DNA of 64,000 bases from Rugosimonospora acidiphila (GCF_039543385.1 NZ_BAABJQ010000002.1:496001-560000), one strand, 5' to 3'; positions 9,088 through 18,649 are shown, numbered from the stretch's first letter. Numbers and translations: made by a program. The notes: generated by a model not told the origin, from the sequence alone.

Positions 9088-10590
9088 TCACGAAACCCTG
9101 TCCGCGATCCCATCGACATCCGGCGCGCGGTCCTCGCCCACCGCGGACATGTAGCTCATCCACGAATACGCTGGATCGGCACGGTCGACCAGTTCGCGGT
9201 AGAGACCGCGCTCCAGACGTTCCCTGATCCGCGCGTAGGTCGGCGCCTGGTACACGTTGTGCAACTCATGGGGGTCGTCGCGCAGGTCGTAGAGCTCGTT
9301 CGAACTCTCCGGATTGAACACCAGCTTGTACCGCTCGTCGCGGATCATCCGCTGGGAGTAGGGGAAATGATGGCCGTGGAACTCGGCGACGAACTGCTTC
9401 GGCCAGTCGGTCACCTGCTCCCCACGCAGCAAAGGCAGCAGGCTGCGCCCGTCGGCCGGTTGCATGGGCGGCAGCCCCGCGAGATCGAGGATCGTGGGCG
9501 CGATGTCGACCAGTGACGCGAATTCGTTCCTGCTCTGCGCCGGCATCCCGGGCACTCGGAAGAGCGCGGGGATCCGATAGATGTCTTCATACATCGCCGG
9601 ACCCTTGTCATGCAGGCGATGAGCACCAGTGAACTCCCCGTGGTCGGCGGTGAAGACCACTGCGGTGTTGTGGGTCAGGTCGAGTTCCTCGAGGGTGTCA
9701 AGAAGCATCCCGACGCAGTGATCGATCATCGTGACGTAGCCCCAGTAGACCGCGATGAGCTTGCGCCACCGTTCGGAGCCCAGTGCGTCGGCGGACCAGT
9801 ACTCCGAGTACCGCCGTTGGACCTCCGGCTTACCGTCGAAGGTCTCCGCCATGGATGGTGGCAGCGGAACGTCGGCCGGGTGGTAGAGGTCGTAGTACTT
9901 GTCTGGGATCAGGTACGGCAGGTGTGGCCCGAACCAACTGCAGGTCAGCCAGAACGGACGCCCGTCGCGATGGTGGTCGGCGCCGTAGCGCTTCAGCAGG
10001 TCGGTTGCCCGCTCCGTGAGGAACCACTCCATTGTTGCTTCGACCGGTTGTCGCAGACGACCCGCGAGCAGGTGCCCACGCCCGCTTCCGTTGGGGGCGA
10101 CGCCGAACTCGGCGTCGGTTACGGCGAACGGCGGGTGTGCGCTGTCGGCCAGCCACCGCTGGTACGACGGATGGTCGAACGGGTTGAGAGCGCCGGGCAG
10201 GTGCTCGCCATCCATGCCGTAGTACTCAGGCCCTCGCTCCCGTCCGATATGCCACTTGCCAACGTGACCGACGTTGTACCCGGCTGCGCGCAGCGGTGCC
10301 GGGAGCATCCCTACGTGATCTGGGATCTCGCTCTGTGCGCCGCCGCTACGCTCCGGGTTGAAAAGCATCCCGTGCCGGAACGGGTGCTGCCCGGTCATCA
10401 ACGACGCTCGTGCCGGCGTGCAGATGGCGGTCGGTGTATAGAAGCGATCGAAGCGGGTGCCTTCAGCGCCGATTCGGTCCAGGTTCGGCGTCTGGATCGC
10501 GTCGTTGCCGTAGCACCGCAGGGTGTCGACGCGGTGCTGGTCGGTCATCAGGAACAGCACGTTTCGCCGCTCGGGCAAGGTCCACCTCAT
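9088..10590 (-). CDS. Type I sulfatase (formylglycine-dependent arylsulfatase/sulfohydrolase family)
   Basis: A sulfatase of about 500 residues. The N-terminal NVLFLMTDQHRVDTL supplies metal-binding Asp. C57-T-P-A-R61 in the context TAICTPARASLMTG is the CxPxR motif whose Cys is converted to formylglycine. GHVGKWHIG and FTADHGEFTGAH supply further active-site and calcium ligands. It hydrolyses sulfate esters; the substrate is not evident. The start chosen is ATG 10590 (MRWTLPERRNVLF). The frame continues to 10770 but that extension overlaps an unrelated gene relic in another frame. No signal peptide is obvious, suggesting an intracellular enzyme. Confidence 0.88.
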   Translation of the reverse strand: MRWTLPERRNVLFLMTDQHRVDTLRCYGNDAIQTPNLDRIGAEGTRFDRFYTPTAICTPARASLMTGQHPFRHGMLFNPERSGGAQSEIPDHVGMLPAPLRAAGYNVGHVGKWHIGRERGPEYYGMDGEHLPGALNPFDHPSYQRWLADSAHPPFAVTDAEFGVAPNGSGRGHLLAGRLRQPVEATMEWFLTERATDLLKRYGADHHRDGRPFWLTCSWFGPHLPYLIPDKYYDLYHPADVPLPPSMAETFDGKPEVQRRYSEYWSADALGSERWRKLIAVYWGYVTMIDHCVGMLLDTLEELDLTHNTAVVFTADHGEFTGAHRLHDKGPAMYEDIYRIPALFRVPGMPAQSRNEFASLVDIAPTILDLAGLPPMQPADGRSLLPLLRGEQVTDWPKQFVAEFHGHHFPYSQRMIRDERYKLVFNPESSNELYDLRDDPHELHNVYQAPTYARIRERLERGLYRELVDRADPAYSWMSYMSAVGEDRAPDVDGIADRVS

Positions 10591-10768
10591 GTCGAAGGAA
10601 GTCGGCGTCGACCCGCACCGCCTTGAACGTGTCGATAACCGGTGACCAGACAGCCGCCGCGTCGATGGCCCCAGACGAAAACGCGCTGACCACGGTACTT
10701 GGGTCCAGATTAACCACGTTGACGTCCTTAAGGGACAGACCCGCCTCTTCAACGTCAGGTTGAGGATC
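10590..10768 (-). pseudogene. Relic of an ABC transporter substrate-binding protein (sulfonate/nitrate/taurine type)
   Basis: In a frame different from the sulfatase, the sequence reads AGLSLKDVNVVNLDPSTVV, then GAIDAAAVWSPVIDTF. This is the recognisable mid-section of SsuA/TauA-type periplasmic binding proteins. It is cut by a stop immediately upstream and runs straight into the sulfatase start region. It is only about 60 codons, so the gene was mostly deleted. Its place just upstream of a sulfatase suggests an ancestral organosulfur uptake and desulfation unit (inference). Confidence 0.62.
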
Positions 10769-10785
10769 ATATCACCGGAGGTGCT

Positions 10786-11037
10786 GTGACACAGCGCCTG
10801 AGATCCGCCGCCCGGACCCGGGCCGCGCTCGGCGACCGCCCGACGCCGCCCCGCTCCCCCGTGACTACCGGCGCGCTGCTCGACGACACCGACCTTGTCG
10901 CCCTGTTCGCCGCGCTACGACCTGTCCCACCGGGCGTTGAGCAACTGCTGGTCGAGCGCGGTGTGGCCGCCGATGGGGTAAGCGCAGCCTGCGCGAGGTG
11001 TTCTCGGCGGGCGCACCGAGAACACCTCGCGCATTAG
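10786..11037 (+). CDS. Small hypothetical protein or truncated 5' gene end
   Basis: An 83-codon frame with GTG preceded by GGAGG four bases upstream, a good initiation site. The middle (GALLDDTDLVALFAAL) looks like real protein, but the last ~20 codons run through a long terminator hairpin and are Cys/Arg-rich, so the natural C-terminus has probably been lost. No family is recognised. It may be a remnant. Confidence 0.35.
   Translation: MTQRLRSAARTRAALGDRPTPPRSPVTTGALLDDTDLVALFAALRPVPPGVEQLLVERGVAADGVSAACARCSRRAHREHLAH
10990..11033. terminator. Bidirectional hairpin terminator, 18-bp perfect arms
   Basis: Arms 10990-11007 and 11016-11033 are perfect inverted copies (TGCGCGAGGTGTTCTCGG and its complement) with an 8-base loop. 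It lies just past the 3' end of the leftward lectin gene and at the end of the rightward short frame. Confidence 0.85.
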
Positions 11038-11049
11038 CAGTTAGCGGCC

Positions 11050-11544
11050 TCAGGAAGCGGGCGGGTTCGGATTGGGCGACCAGTGCCACCACTGCTCGCT
11101 TCCGCCCACGGCGAGATAGACCTTGTGCGAGAAGTCGGTGCACAATTGCCTACCGGTGTTGACGCTGACGAGCCAGCCCTTGTTCGGTAGGCCCCCCAGA
11201 TCCCACAGTTGCCCCCTGACCGTGGAATTGCAGCTCGTCTGATAGACGTGGAAGGAGTCGAGATTAGCCAGACACCGACCGGTCGCTCCGTTCGCCATCA
11301 GGTAGTACCCATTGGGCAAGGGGCTCAGGAACCAGTACTGATTGTCGATGCCACAGTCGGAGACGGTGTAGGTGGCCGAGAAGTCTCCCACGAGGCAGGC
11401 CCCGGTCGCCTGGCTTCTGAACCAGTACGGACCAGCGTAGAGATTGGGATGCGTGACGACAGGTTCGGCCGCGAACGCGGGCGCGGCCCCGGGCGCGATC
11501 AGGGCTGCGGCCATTGCGGTGGTCATGAGCAATTTTCGTAGCAT
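11050..11544 (-). CDS. Secreted ricin-B-type lectin-like protein
   Basis: A 164-residue exported protein. Residues 1-25 are a Sec signal peptide (MLRKLLMTTAMAAALIAPG, cleavage near AFA-AEP). The mature part has beta-trefoil-like repeats with paired cysteines: YWFRSQATGACLVGD, YLMANGATGRCLAN, VSVNTGRQLCTD, each with aromatic residues spaced as in RICIN domains. It probably binds carbohydrate outside the cell. No catalytic domain is attached. A strong terminator follows it. Confidence 0.72.
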   Translation of the reverse strand: MLRKLLMTTAMAAALIAPGAAPAFAAEPVVTHPNLYAGPYWFRSQATGACLVGDFSATYTVSDCGIDNQYWFLSPLPNGYYLMANGATGRCLANLDSFHVYQTSCNSTVRGQLWDLGGLPNKGWLVSVNTGRQLCTDFSHKVYLAVGGSEQWWHWSPNPNPPAS

Positions 11545-12315
11545 GATGCCCTCCTCGTGACGATGGAATGGGGTGGGATCTGAGAGCCAGCCATAGTGGG
11601 GGCAACATGCGCCGCATCGAACTACCGACCTCGACTGCTCCCTGACCCTCAGAGCATTCGCGGACAGTCCGCGCGATCCCGGAATGAGATTGTCGGCCCT
11701 TGCGGGCGCCCGCGATCCTCAACGGACCTCGCGGCCCGGGCGCACGGCGGGCGCCAGCAGGGTAGTAAATTGTCCTAATTTTTGGTGATCGTATCTGCGT
11801 GATGTCGACAGTCACTGGCCGCGGCCTCGCGTTTTGGCCCCCCGGAGGGCCGCGCCTCTGCCCTCAGTATGGCCGACACCGACCCGCATTAGAAGGCCAT
11901 CAATGAGATCATCTTTGTCGATGCAGCGCCACTGAGCTGGGATTATGGGTCGATCGGCGGTCGATCGGGACGGCCCCTCGTCATCGTCGGGCCGTATCTG
12001 CACCCCACGTAGGGCGCGGAAGCTCTCGCGATGGCGACAGGCCCCGCCTGCCCTGGTCCAAAACGTGGCCACTGGTTGAACCGCATACCGGCTTACCCTG
12101 CCGGCCCGGCACATCGGGCTCAAAAAAACGGTGGGCTTCCGCGCACCGAGAAGGAGGCCGATGTCGGCATTCCCTTCTCACGGGGGCTGCGCCTTAAGAT
12201 CTCCTTGCCAAAGCCGACGGGGCGGATTGGGGTGGGTGTTGGTGGGTCCACCAGTCGGCGGTGCTCACGCAACCGTGGCACGCAACGCCAGTGTCGATCG
12301 TAGGACCAATTCATC
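11545..12315. other. 771-base intergenic region, nothing recognised
   Basis: It separates divergent genes (lectin leftward, MFS rightward) and so holds both promoters. Several overlapping frames of 60-110 codons exist on both strands but none reads as a known protein or has a good start. The stretch may contain an unrecognised decayed gene. Confidence 0.4.
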
Positions 12316-13608
12316 GTGATCCGGGCCAGTCTCGTTCCACTGCAGTACCCGGCGTTCCGCAATCTGGCCGGCGGGCGGTTGGTCAGCGTGCTCGGCAACG
12401 CGATCGCGCCGACGGCGCTGGCCTTCGCCGTACTCGATCTCACCGGTTCGATCGGAGACCTCGGCCTGGTGGTCGGCGCCCGCTCCCTCGCGAACCTGGT
12501 CTTCCTACTGTTCGGCGGGGTGCTCGCCGACCGGCTACACCGGCAGATCGTGATGGTCGCATCCAGCGCTTCGGCCGCCGCGACCCAAGGGGCCGTCGCC
12601 TGCCTGGTGTTGACCCATCACTCGACCATCCCGCTGCTCGTCGGGCTCTCCGCGGTCAACGGCATGGTCAGTGCCATCGCGTTGCCGGCCACCCAGGCGT
12701 TGACGCCGCAGACCGTACCGGCGGAGATCCTGCAGACCGCCAACGCCATCAACCGTTTCGGCGTCAACCTCGGCACGATCGGCGGCGCCTCGGCCGGCGG
12801 CCTGCTCATCGCGGCCCTCGGACCCGGATGGGGCATCGCCCTGGACGCGCTCAGCTTCGCGCTCAGCGGGCTGGCCTTCAGCCGGGTCAGGGTGCCCGAG
12901 CCGACCAGGGTGGCGGCGCCCCGCCGCGGCACGCTGACCGAACTGCGCGAGGGCTGGACGGAGTTCGCCTCCCGGACCTGGGTCTGGGCCGTGGTTGTCG
13001 GCTTCATGGTGCTCAACGCCGCCGAGACCAGTTCGCTCAACGTGCTCGGCCCGGCAATAGCCGACCAGACGATCGGGCGGCGGGAATGGGGCCTCGTCCT
13101 GGCAACCCAGACCGCCGGCCTGGCCCTCGGCGCGCTGGTCACCCTCTGGGTGCGGGTACGCCGGTTGCTCCTGCTCGGGGTGGCCTGCATGCTGGGCGTA
13201 GTACCGCTGCTGGTCGTTCTCGCCGCAGCGCCACGGTTCACGATCCTGCTACCGGCCGCGTTCATCGCTGGCCTAGCCACCGAGCAGTTCAGCGTCGCCT
13301 GGGAAACCTCGATACAGCGCAACATCCCCGCCGACCGGCTCGCCCGCGTCTACTCGTACGACGCCCTCGGCTCGTTCCTCGCCATCCCGCTCGGGCAACT
13401 CGCGATCGGACCCGTCGCCCTGGCCGCCGGCAACGAGGCGACGCTGCTGCTCGCCGCCGGCTTGACCACGATCGCGGTGCTGGGCATGCTACTCACCCGA
13501 GATGTGCGACGGTTGGGAACGCAGGAGACAAACCAACGAGCTGCGCCAACTTCCGCGCCGGCCGGTACTCCGTCTCCTGACGCCGCAGTCCCAGACGCGA
13601 CCGCATGA
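12316..13608 (+). CDS. MFS drug-type exporter (DHA3/EntS-like)
   Basis: A 430-residue major facilitator with about 12 hydrophobic segments. The opening LQYPAFRNLAGGRLVSVLGN and the loop GGVLADRLHRQ (motif A) are typical of the DHA3/enterobactin-exporter branch, as is TPQTVPAEILQTANAINR in the central region. It likely exports small molecules by proton antiport; the substrate is unknown. The start is GTG 12316 with weak ribosome-binding sequence. The C-terminal tail after 13500 is hydrophilic. A deleted relative lies at 39632-40277. Confidence 0.88.
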   Translation: MIRASLVPLQYPAFRNLAGGRLVSVLGNAIAPTALAFAVLDLTGSIGDLGLVVGARSLANLVFLLFGGVLADRLHRQIVMVASSASAAATQGAVACLVLTHHSTIPLLVGLSAVNGMVSAIALPATQALTPQTVPAEILQTANAINRFGVNLGTIGGASAGGLLIAALGPGWGIALDALSFALSGLAFSRVRVPEPTRVAAPRRGTLTELREGWTEFASRTWVWAVVVGFMVLNAAETSSLNVLGPAIADQTIGRREWGLVLATQTAGLALGALVTLWVRVRRLLLLGVACMLGVVPLLVVLAAAPRFTILLPAAFIAGLATEQFSVAWETSIQRNIPADRLARVYSYDALGSFLAIPLGQLAIGPVALAAGNEATLLLAAGLTTIAVLGMLLTRDVRRLGTQETNQRAAPTSAPAGTPSPDAAVPDATA

Positions 13609-13706
13609 ACGAGCGGTCCGTGCCCAAGGTCAGCGATGCGCTGGCCATACCGCTGCGATCAGCCCCCTCCGGCACTTCCCGGCGTCCGGACCCGAACGTC
13701 ACCGTG

Positions 13707-13753
13707 CGGGTGATCGCGGTACTCCCGCCGGCGGAGTACCGCGATCACCCGCG
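13707..13753. terminator. Bidirectional hairpin terminator, 19-bp perfect arms
   Basis: Arms 13707-13725 and 13735-13753 are perfect complements (GCGGGTGATCGCGGTACTC type) around a 9-base loop. It sits between the convergent MFS and glycosidase genes. Confidence 0.88.
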
Positions 13754-13765
13754 TGATCTGTCAGT

Positions 13766-16700
13766 TCATTGCACGACGGACCAGACGAAGGTCGCGGTAC
13801 CCGTGACCCCCTGGGAGTCCTTCGCTGTGACCGTCACCGTGTAGGTGCCGAGCGTGGTGCCGGTACCCGAGATCGTGCCGTTCGAGGCGATCGTGATGCC
13901 GGGTGGCAGCCCGGTCGCGGTGAAGCTGAGGGTCTGGGACGTGTTGGAGTCCACGGCCTGCATGGCGAACGAGACCGCGGCGCCCTTCGGGCTGCTGTAA
14001 CCCCACGGGTTGACCACACCGACCGTCTCCGAGCCCGGCACCCCCGAGTTCGGGGTGACGTTCGCGCTGAGCGCGGTGTTGGCCGGCGAGACGCCGGCGC
14101 CGGAGGTGCCCGCGGCGACCTGGCCGGTGAGTTCGTGCGCCAGGCTGGTGGTGGCGGACAGCGGCCGGTTGGCCGAGGAGTCGCCGACCGAGATGCCGTA
14201 GGTGCCGGCCTGGGCCTCCCACTGGTTGTCGGTGGCAGACCAGTTGGCCAGGTCGTGGATGGTCAGGGTGAAGCTGACCGTCGTGCTCTGGCCGGGGTTG
14301 AGGTTGACCCGCTGGAAGCCGGCGAGTTGCTGAGGCGGGTTGTTGCTGGCCGCCGGGTCGTTGACGTACATCTGCGCGACGTCCGCCCCGGCCCGGGAGC
14401 CGGTGTTGGTGATGGTGGCCGTCACCGTGGCGGTGCCGTTGGCGTTGAACGCGCCGACGTTGAGGTTGGAGAAGGAGAAGTTGGTGTACGACAGACCGAA
14501 GCCGAACGGGAACGCGGGCGTGATGTTCTTCGCCTGGTACCAGCGGTACCCGATGTCCACGCCCTCGCTGTAGGTCACCCCGGTCGCGGTGCCCGGCCAC
14601 TGCGCCTGCGTCTGCGCCGGGACCTGGCTCAGGCTGCTCGGGAAAGTGACCGGCAGCTTGCCGGAGGGGTTGGCCGTGCCGAAGATCAGCGCGGCCATGG
14701 CGTTGCCGACTTCCTGGCCGGGGTACCAGTTCGCGAACACGCCGGCGACCGAGTTCAGCCACGGCATGACCACCGGACCGCCGCTGTTGAGCACCACGAT
14801 GGTGTTCGGATTCGCCGCCGCCACCTGCTGGATCATCGACTCGTCCGTGCTGGACAGGTCCAGGGTGGCGAGGTCGGATTCCTCGCCCTCCGGGAGGTTG
14901 ACGAAGATGATCGCGTCGGTCGTTGCCCTGGCCGCGGCGACCGCCTGCGGGATGTTGGCGGTGCCGTTATCGTTGCCGGCGGTGTAGGTGACCCTGACAC
15001 CTGACCCGACCGCGTTCTGGATCCCGGTGATCGGCCAGACCGTGTTGGAGCTGGTCACCGTGCCGCTGCCGCCGCCAGCGAGTTCCACGCCCGCGCCGGC
15101 GTCGGTGCCGATCACGGCGATCGACTCGGTGCCGTTCGGGTTCAACGGCAGGATCCCGTTGTTCTTGAGCAGGACCGAGCCTTCCTCGCTGAGCTGCCGC
15201 ACGGTCTGCTGGTGCGCCGCGGAGGTCACGGTGTTGGACAGAGAGCCCGCGGCCGGGTTGTCGAACATGCCGAAGGCGAACATCTGGGTCAGGATCCGGG
15301 CGACGGCCGCGTTCACCGCGTACTGGCTCAGCGTGCCGTTCGCGATCGCGTTGGCCATGTCCGTCGCGATCGAGCCGGGGAACGGCATCCCGATCTCCAT
15401 GCCGCCCACGACCGAGGCGACGTTGTTGTAGTCGGCCCCCCAGTCGGAGGTGATGTAGCCGCCGAAGTTCGCCTCGTTGTTCAGACCCTTGATCTGCATG
15501 TCGGCGTTCTGGCAGGAGGCGGCGCTGTTGACCACGGCGTAGGAGCACATGAACGACGCCGGTGCCGACTGGTAGATGGCCGACTGGAACGGAGCCAGGT
15601 ACAACTCCTGTAGCGCCTGCTCGCTGACCGTCTCGTTGTTGTTGCCGTTGGGGTACTGCTCCTGGTCGTAGGCCGCGACGTGCTTGACCATCGCCTGGAC
15701 GCCCTGGCTCTGCAGGCCCGTGACTTCGGCCGCGGTGATCTGGCCGGCCAGGTACGGGTCCTCACCGTAGGTCTCGTAGGTCCGGCCCCACCGCGGGTCG
15801 CGCACCAGGTTCGTCGTGGGGCCGAGCGAGACGTTCACGCCTTTGCCCGCGAACTCGGCGCCCATCGCGGCACCCTCCTGCTGGATCAGCGCCGGATCCC
15901 AGGTGGCCGCCGCGTTCTCGCCGTCGGGGTAGGCGGTGACCCCGCCCGTCCCGTCGCCGACTCCGTTCGGGCCGTCCTGCATGTTCATCGCCTTGATGCA
16001 CAGGTTGGGGATGGCGGCGACCTGGCCGATGTACGACGAGCCGCCGTCGCCGGAGAGCAGGGTGAACTCCTCGGACTGGTTCATGGTGTTCAGCACCTGC
16101 TGAACACGCTGGGCGATCGGGGCGGTGGAGTTGACCCACGGGCAGACCCCGTTGCCGCCGTTGCCGTTACCGCCGCTGATCGGGGCGGTGGTGGTCAGGC
16201 CGTAGACGCGGAACTCGATGATCGAATCGCCCCACTGAGTCGCGCGCACGGTGGCGTACACGCGGATGTAACGGTCCGTCGTCGAAAGGGTCAGCGACTG
16301 GCTCCCGCCGGTGCCGGTGGTGGTCGAGTAGACCGTGCTCCAGGTCGCGTTGTCGTTGGACACCTGGATCTGGAACGCCGAGGCATAGGCGGCCTCCCAG
16401 AGCAGGCTCGCACCGCAGATCCGGGTCTGGGAGCCGAGGTCGACCTCCAGCCACTGCGGGTCGCTGTACGCGCTCTCCCAACGGCTGCCGGGGTTGCCGT
16501 CGGTGGCCGCGGATGCCAGGTTGCCAGTGGCGGAATAGGTCGAGGAGGCCGTGGTCGGCTGGCCCAGAGCAAGATCCTGGTACCCGCAGTACTGGGTCGG
16601 ACCGCTACCGCCCGTCGGGCTGGGGCTCGGACTGGGGCTCGGGCTGGGCGACGGGCTACCTGTCGGGCCGGTACCGCCGGTGCCCGTGTGCACCACGAAC

Positions 16701-17599
16701 TCCCACAGCGAGTACCCGTACCCGGTCGCCCGCGCCGTGCCGTACATCCGGACGTACCGGCCGCTGCCGGAGACATTCAGCGTCTGCGTCCCGCCGGTAC
16801 CGGTCGTGGTCGTGTAGATGGTGGACCAGGTCGACGCGTTGTCCGACACCTGGATCTGGAACGCGGTCGCGTACGCCGCCTCCCACTGCAGCGTCACCTG
16901 GCACACCGACGTCGAGGCGCCGAGGTCGACCTGCAGCCATTGCGGGTCAGCGGCCGCGCTGGACCAACGGGTACCGGCGTTGCCGTCGACCGCGGCGCTG
17001 GCCGGGGTACCGGCGTTCTCGGTGGAGGACGCGGTCGCCGGCTTGCTCAGCGCGGCGTTGGCGGTACCACAGCCGCCGCCACCCGCGAGGGTGCCGTAGA
17101 CCTGGAACTCCCACAGCGAGTACCCGTACCCGGTCGCCCGCGCCGTGCCGTACATCCGAACGTACCGGCCGCTGCCGGAGACATTCAGCGTCTGCGTCCC
17201 GCCGGTACCGGTCGTGGTCGAGTAGATGGTCGTCCAGGTGCTCGCGTTGTCCGAGACCTGGATCTGGAAAGCCGTGGCGTATGCGGTCTCCCACTGCAGC
17301 ACGACCTGGCTGACGGTCGCCGACGACCCGAGGTCGACCTGCAGCCACTGCGGATCGGCGGCCGCGCTGGACCAACGGGTACCGGCGTTGCCGTCGACCG
17401 CGGCGCTCGCCGGGGTACCGGCGTTCTCGGTGGACGATGCGGTGGCGGGCTTGCCCTGCGACAGCAGGGTCGCCGCCGCGTGGGCAGTGCCCACGGCGAC
17501 CGCGAGCCAGGCCAACAGGACCATAATCAGCGCACCGGCCAAAATCAGCCGGCGCGGTTTTCGGGCACGCCGAAGCGGCATCAGGTCATCAGCAACCAT
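13766..17599 (-). CDS. Secreted GH3 beta-glycosidase with three discoidin (F5/8 C) domains and Ig-like tail
   Basis: About 1277 residues. The ATG at 17599 gives a signal peptide (RRLILAGALIMVLLAWLAVA, then THAA). Three F5/8-type-C domains follow, the first two nearly identical (KPATASSTENAGTPASAAVD in both). A Pro-Ser linker precedes a GH3 N-domain with nucleophile D719 in ITSDWGADY, a GH3 C-domain (EEGSVLLKNNGILPLN), a fibronectin-III-like domain and a putative-Ig domain (ATGLPPGITIASNGTISG). GH3 enzymes release terminal beta-sugars; the discoidin domains should tether it to polysaccharide. A LacI-type operator precedes it. It stands as a single gene. Confidence 0.93.
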   Translation of the reverse strand: MVADDLMPLRRARKPRRLILAGALIMVLLAWLAVAVGTAHAAATLLSQGKPATASSTENAGTPASAAVDGNAGTRWSSAAADPQWLQVDLGSSATVSQVVLQWETAYATAFQIQVSDNASTWTTIYSTTTGTGGTQTLNVSGSGRYVRMYGTARATGYGYSLWEFQVYGTLAGGGGCGTANAALSKPATASSTENAGTPASAAVDGNAGTRWSSAAADPQWLQVDLGASTSVCQVTLQWEAAYATAFQIQVSDNASTWSTIYTTTTGTGGTQTLNVSGSGRYVRMYGTARATGYGYSLWEFVVHTGTGGTGPTGSPSPSPSPSPSPSPTGGSGPTQYCGYQDLALGQPTTASSTYSATGNLASAATDGNPGSRWESAYSDPQWLEVDLGSQTRICGASLLWEAAYASAFQIQVSNDNATWSTVYSTTTGTGGSQSLTLSTTDRYIRVYATVRATQWGDSIIEFRVYGLTTTAPISGGNGNGGNGVCPWVNSTAPIAQRVQQVLNTMNQSEEFTLLSGDGGSSYIGQVAAIPNLCIKAMNMQDGPNGVGDGTGGVTAYPDGENAAATWDPALIQQEGAAMGAEFAGKGVNVSLGPTTNLVRDPRWGRTYETYGEDPYLAGQITAAEVTGLQSQGVQAMVKHVAAYDQEQYPNGNNNETVSEQALQELYLAPFQSAIYQSAPASFMCSYAVVNSAASCQNADMQIKGLNNEANFGGYITSDWGADYNNVASVVGGMEIGMPFPGSIATDMANAIANGTLSQYAVNAAVARILTQMFAFGMFDNPAAGSLSNTVTSAAHQQTVRQLSEEGSVLLKNNGILPLNPNGTESIAVIGTDAGAGVELAGGGSGTVTSSNTVWPITGIQNAVGSGVRVTYTAGNDNGTANIPQAVAAARATTDAIIFVNLPEGEESDLATLDLSSTDESMIQQVAAANPNTIVVLNSGGPVVMPWLNSVAGVFANWYPGQEVGNAMAALIFGTANPSGKLPVTFPSSLSQVPAQTQAQWPGTATGVTYSEGVDIGYRWYQAKNITPAFPFGFGLSYTNFSFSNLNVGAFNANGTATVTATITNTGSRAGADVAQMYVNDPAASNNPPQQLAGFQRVNLNPGQSTTVSFTLTIHDLANWSATDNQWEAQAGTYGISVGDSSANRPLSATTSLAHELTGQVAAGTSGAGVSPANTALSANVTPNSGVPGSETVGVVNPWGYSSPKGAAVSFAMQAVDSNTSQTLSFTATGLPPGITIASNGTISGTGTTLGTYTVTVTAKDSQGVTGTATFVWSVVQ
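16690..17460 (-). repeat. Tandem duplication of discoidin-domain coding sequence
   Basis: Two ~350-base units, about 16690-17040 and 17098-17450, are nearly identical over long stretches. For example the run around TACCCGTACCCGGTCGCCCG and the following codons occurs in both, as does the GGTACCGGCGTTCTCGGTGG end. They encode discoidin domains 2 and 1. The third domain is clearly diverged. Retained near-identity at DNA level implies recent duplication or gene conversion. Confidence 0.8.
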
Positions 17600-17632
17600 G
17601 ACTCTTCCCCACGGGACGGTATGGGACGGAGG

Positions 17633-17646
17633 GGAGAGCGCTCTCC
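17633..17646. promoter_or_regulatory. LacI/CebR-like operator upstream of the GH3 gene
   Basis: GGAGAGCGCTCTCC is a perfect 14-bp palindrome 34 bases before the glycosidase start. It resembles the CebR box (TGGGAGCGCTCCCA) that represses cellulose/cello-oligosaccharide genes in actinomycetes. Sugar-responsive repression by an off-window LacI regulator is inferred. Confidence 0.7.
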
Positions 17647-17862
17647 GGATTAGAGATTCGCCGTGCGGCCGCACTCTGTCAAGATTGGCGGTCCGCCGCG
17701 GGAGCGCTGCCGCGGGATCTGTGGCCATCGACGAGCCTGATCGGGACCGCGCTGACCAGGGCTTTTTTCGGGACTAAAGTTAAATGGCGGACCGTGGTCT
17801 GCCGGCAAAATTGGCACACGGTTGCCAGGACCAGGAGGCCGTCGTTACCGTCTACCTTGTCT

Positions 17863-18222
17863 TCTAACCTGTCCGGTCGCTGATGCATCAGGCCGCGTTG
17901 GACGCTGAGCTGGACCCCGACCGACTGTCCTTCACCCGTACGCTGCACGTGGTACGCCGCCAGGTGACTGCCCAGGCGGCATTTTCCCCCCGGTAGCCTC
18001 GCGCGAGTGCTGGCTGGGACACTGCGCGAGATCCTCGCTCGGCTCCTGCCGGTCCGCCGGCTCCGCTCCAATCCGCGGGTCATCAAACGTAAGATGTCCA
18101 GCTGGCACCTCAAACGCAGCGACCATCGCTACTGGCCGCAACCCGAATCCCCACCCAACATCACCGTCGTGGCGGCCATCAAGACGAAGCCGAACAAGCG
18201 CACACCAATCCAGCGTCACTAA
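17863..18222 (+). pseudogene. IS4-family transposase C-terminal relic
   Basis: The reading frames give RSLMHQAALDAELDPDRLSF, RTLHVVRRQVTAQAAFSP, a stop, then in a shifted frame LREILARLLPVRRLRSNPRV and IKRKMSSWHLKR. This is the characteristic tail of actinomycete IS4 transposases. At least one in-frame stop and one frameshift are present and the catalytic part is missing, so it is dead. Confidence 0.78.
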
Positions 18223-18649
18223 GTCGCGCTGCCACCCTGGGACCGAGCCGGAGTGCGCGGTCTACCGGTACTACGACACCGACGAGTGCCGGCCCCGCTG
18301 AAGGCTTGTCCGCAGGGCTGCCGCTGGAGTACTGACTCCCAGGCTTGCCGACTTGTCGCCGATGCGCGGCCGTAGTTGCGGCTGAGGCTCGGGCACGTTG
18401 GGTTGGGAGTGATCAGCCGCGCCAGACCTGGATCCAGGTCGACTCGCTCCGGTGGCGGCACAGCAGGCCCGACAGCCGCCGGCCGGACGAGCTCGCCGCC
18501 ATCTGCCGGATCGGGGAACACGCGATGGCCATGTGGTCGGATCAGGGTACCGTCGCGGATCCGGCGCCCGATCTACCGCGACTACGTCGCCGGGGCACGG
18601 TGTGTTCGCCATCGCTGAAGCCCTCATCGCCGACGACTCGACAGCGCCG
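18223..18649. other. Intergenic scrap region, nothing recognised
   Basis: About 430 bases between the IS4 relic and the toxin gene. Short frames on both strands have no recognisable translation. It could be further decayed mobile DNA. Confidence 0.35.

Noticed and set aside
16610..16670. GGGCTCGGACTG-type tandem repeats
   Set aside because: They encode the Pro-Ser linker of the GH3 protein and need no other explanation.
15680..17653. Long rightward ORF (657 codons) opposite the GH3 gene
   Set aside because: It is antisense to a clear glycosidase; its translation is Arg/Gly/Val-rich with no recognisable domain, as expected from GC-rich third-position bias.
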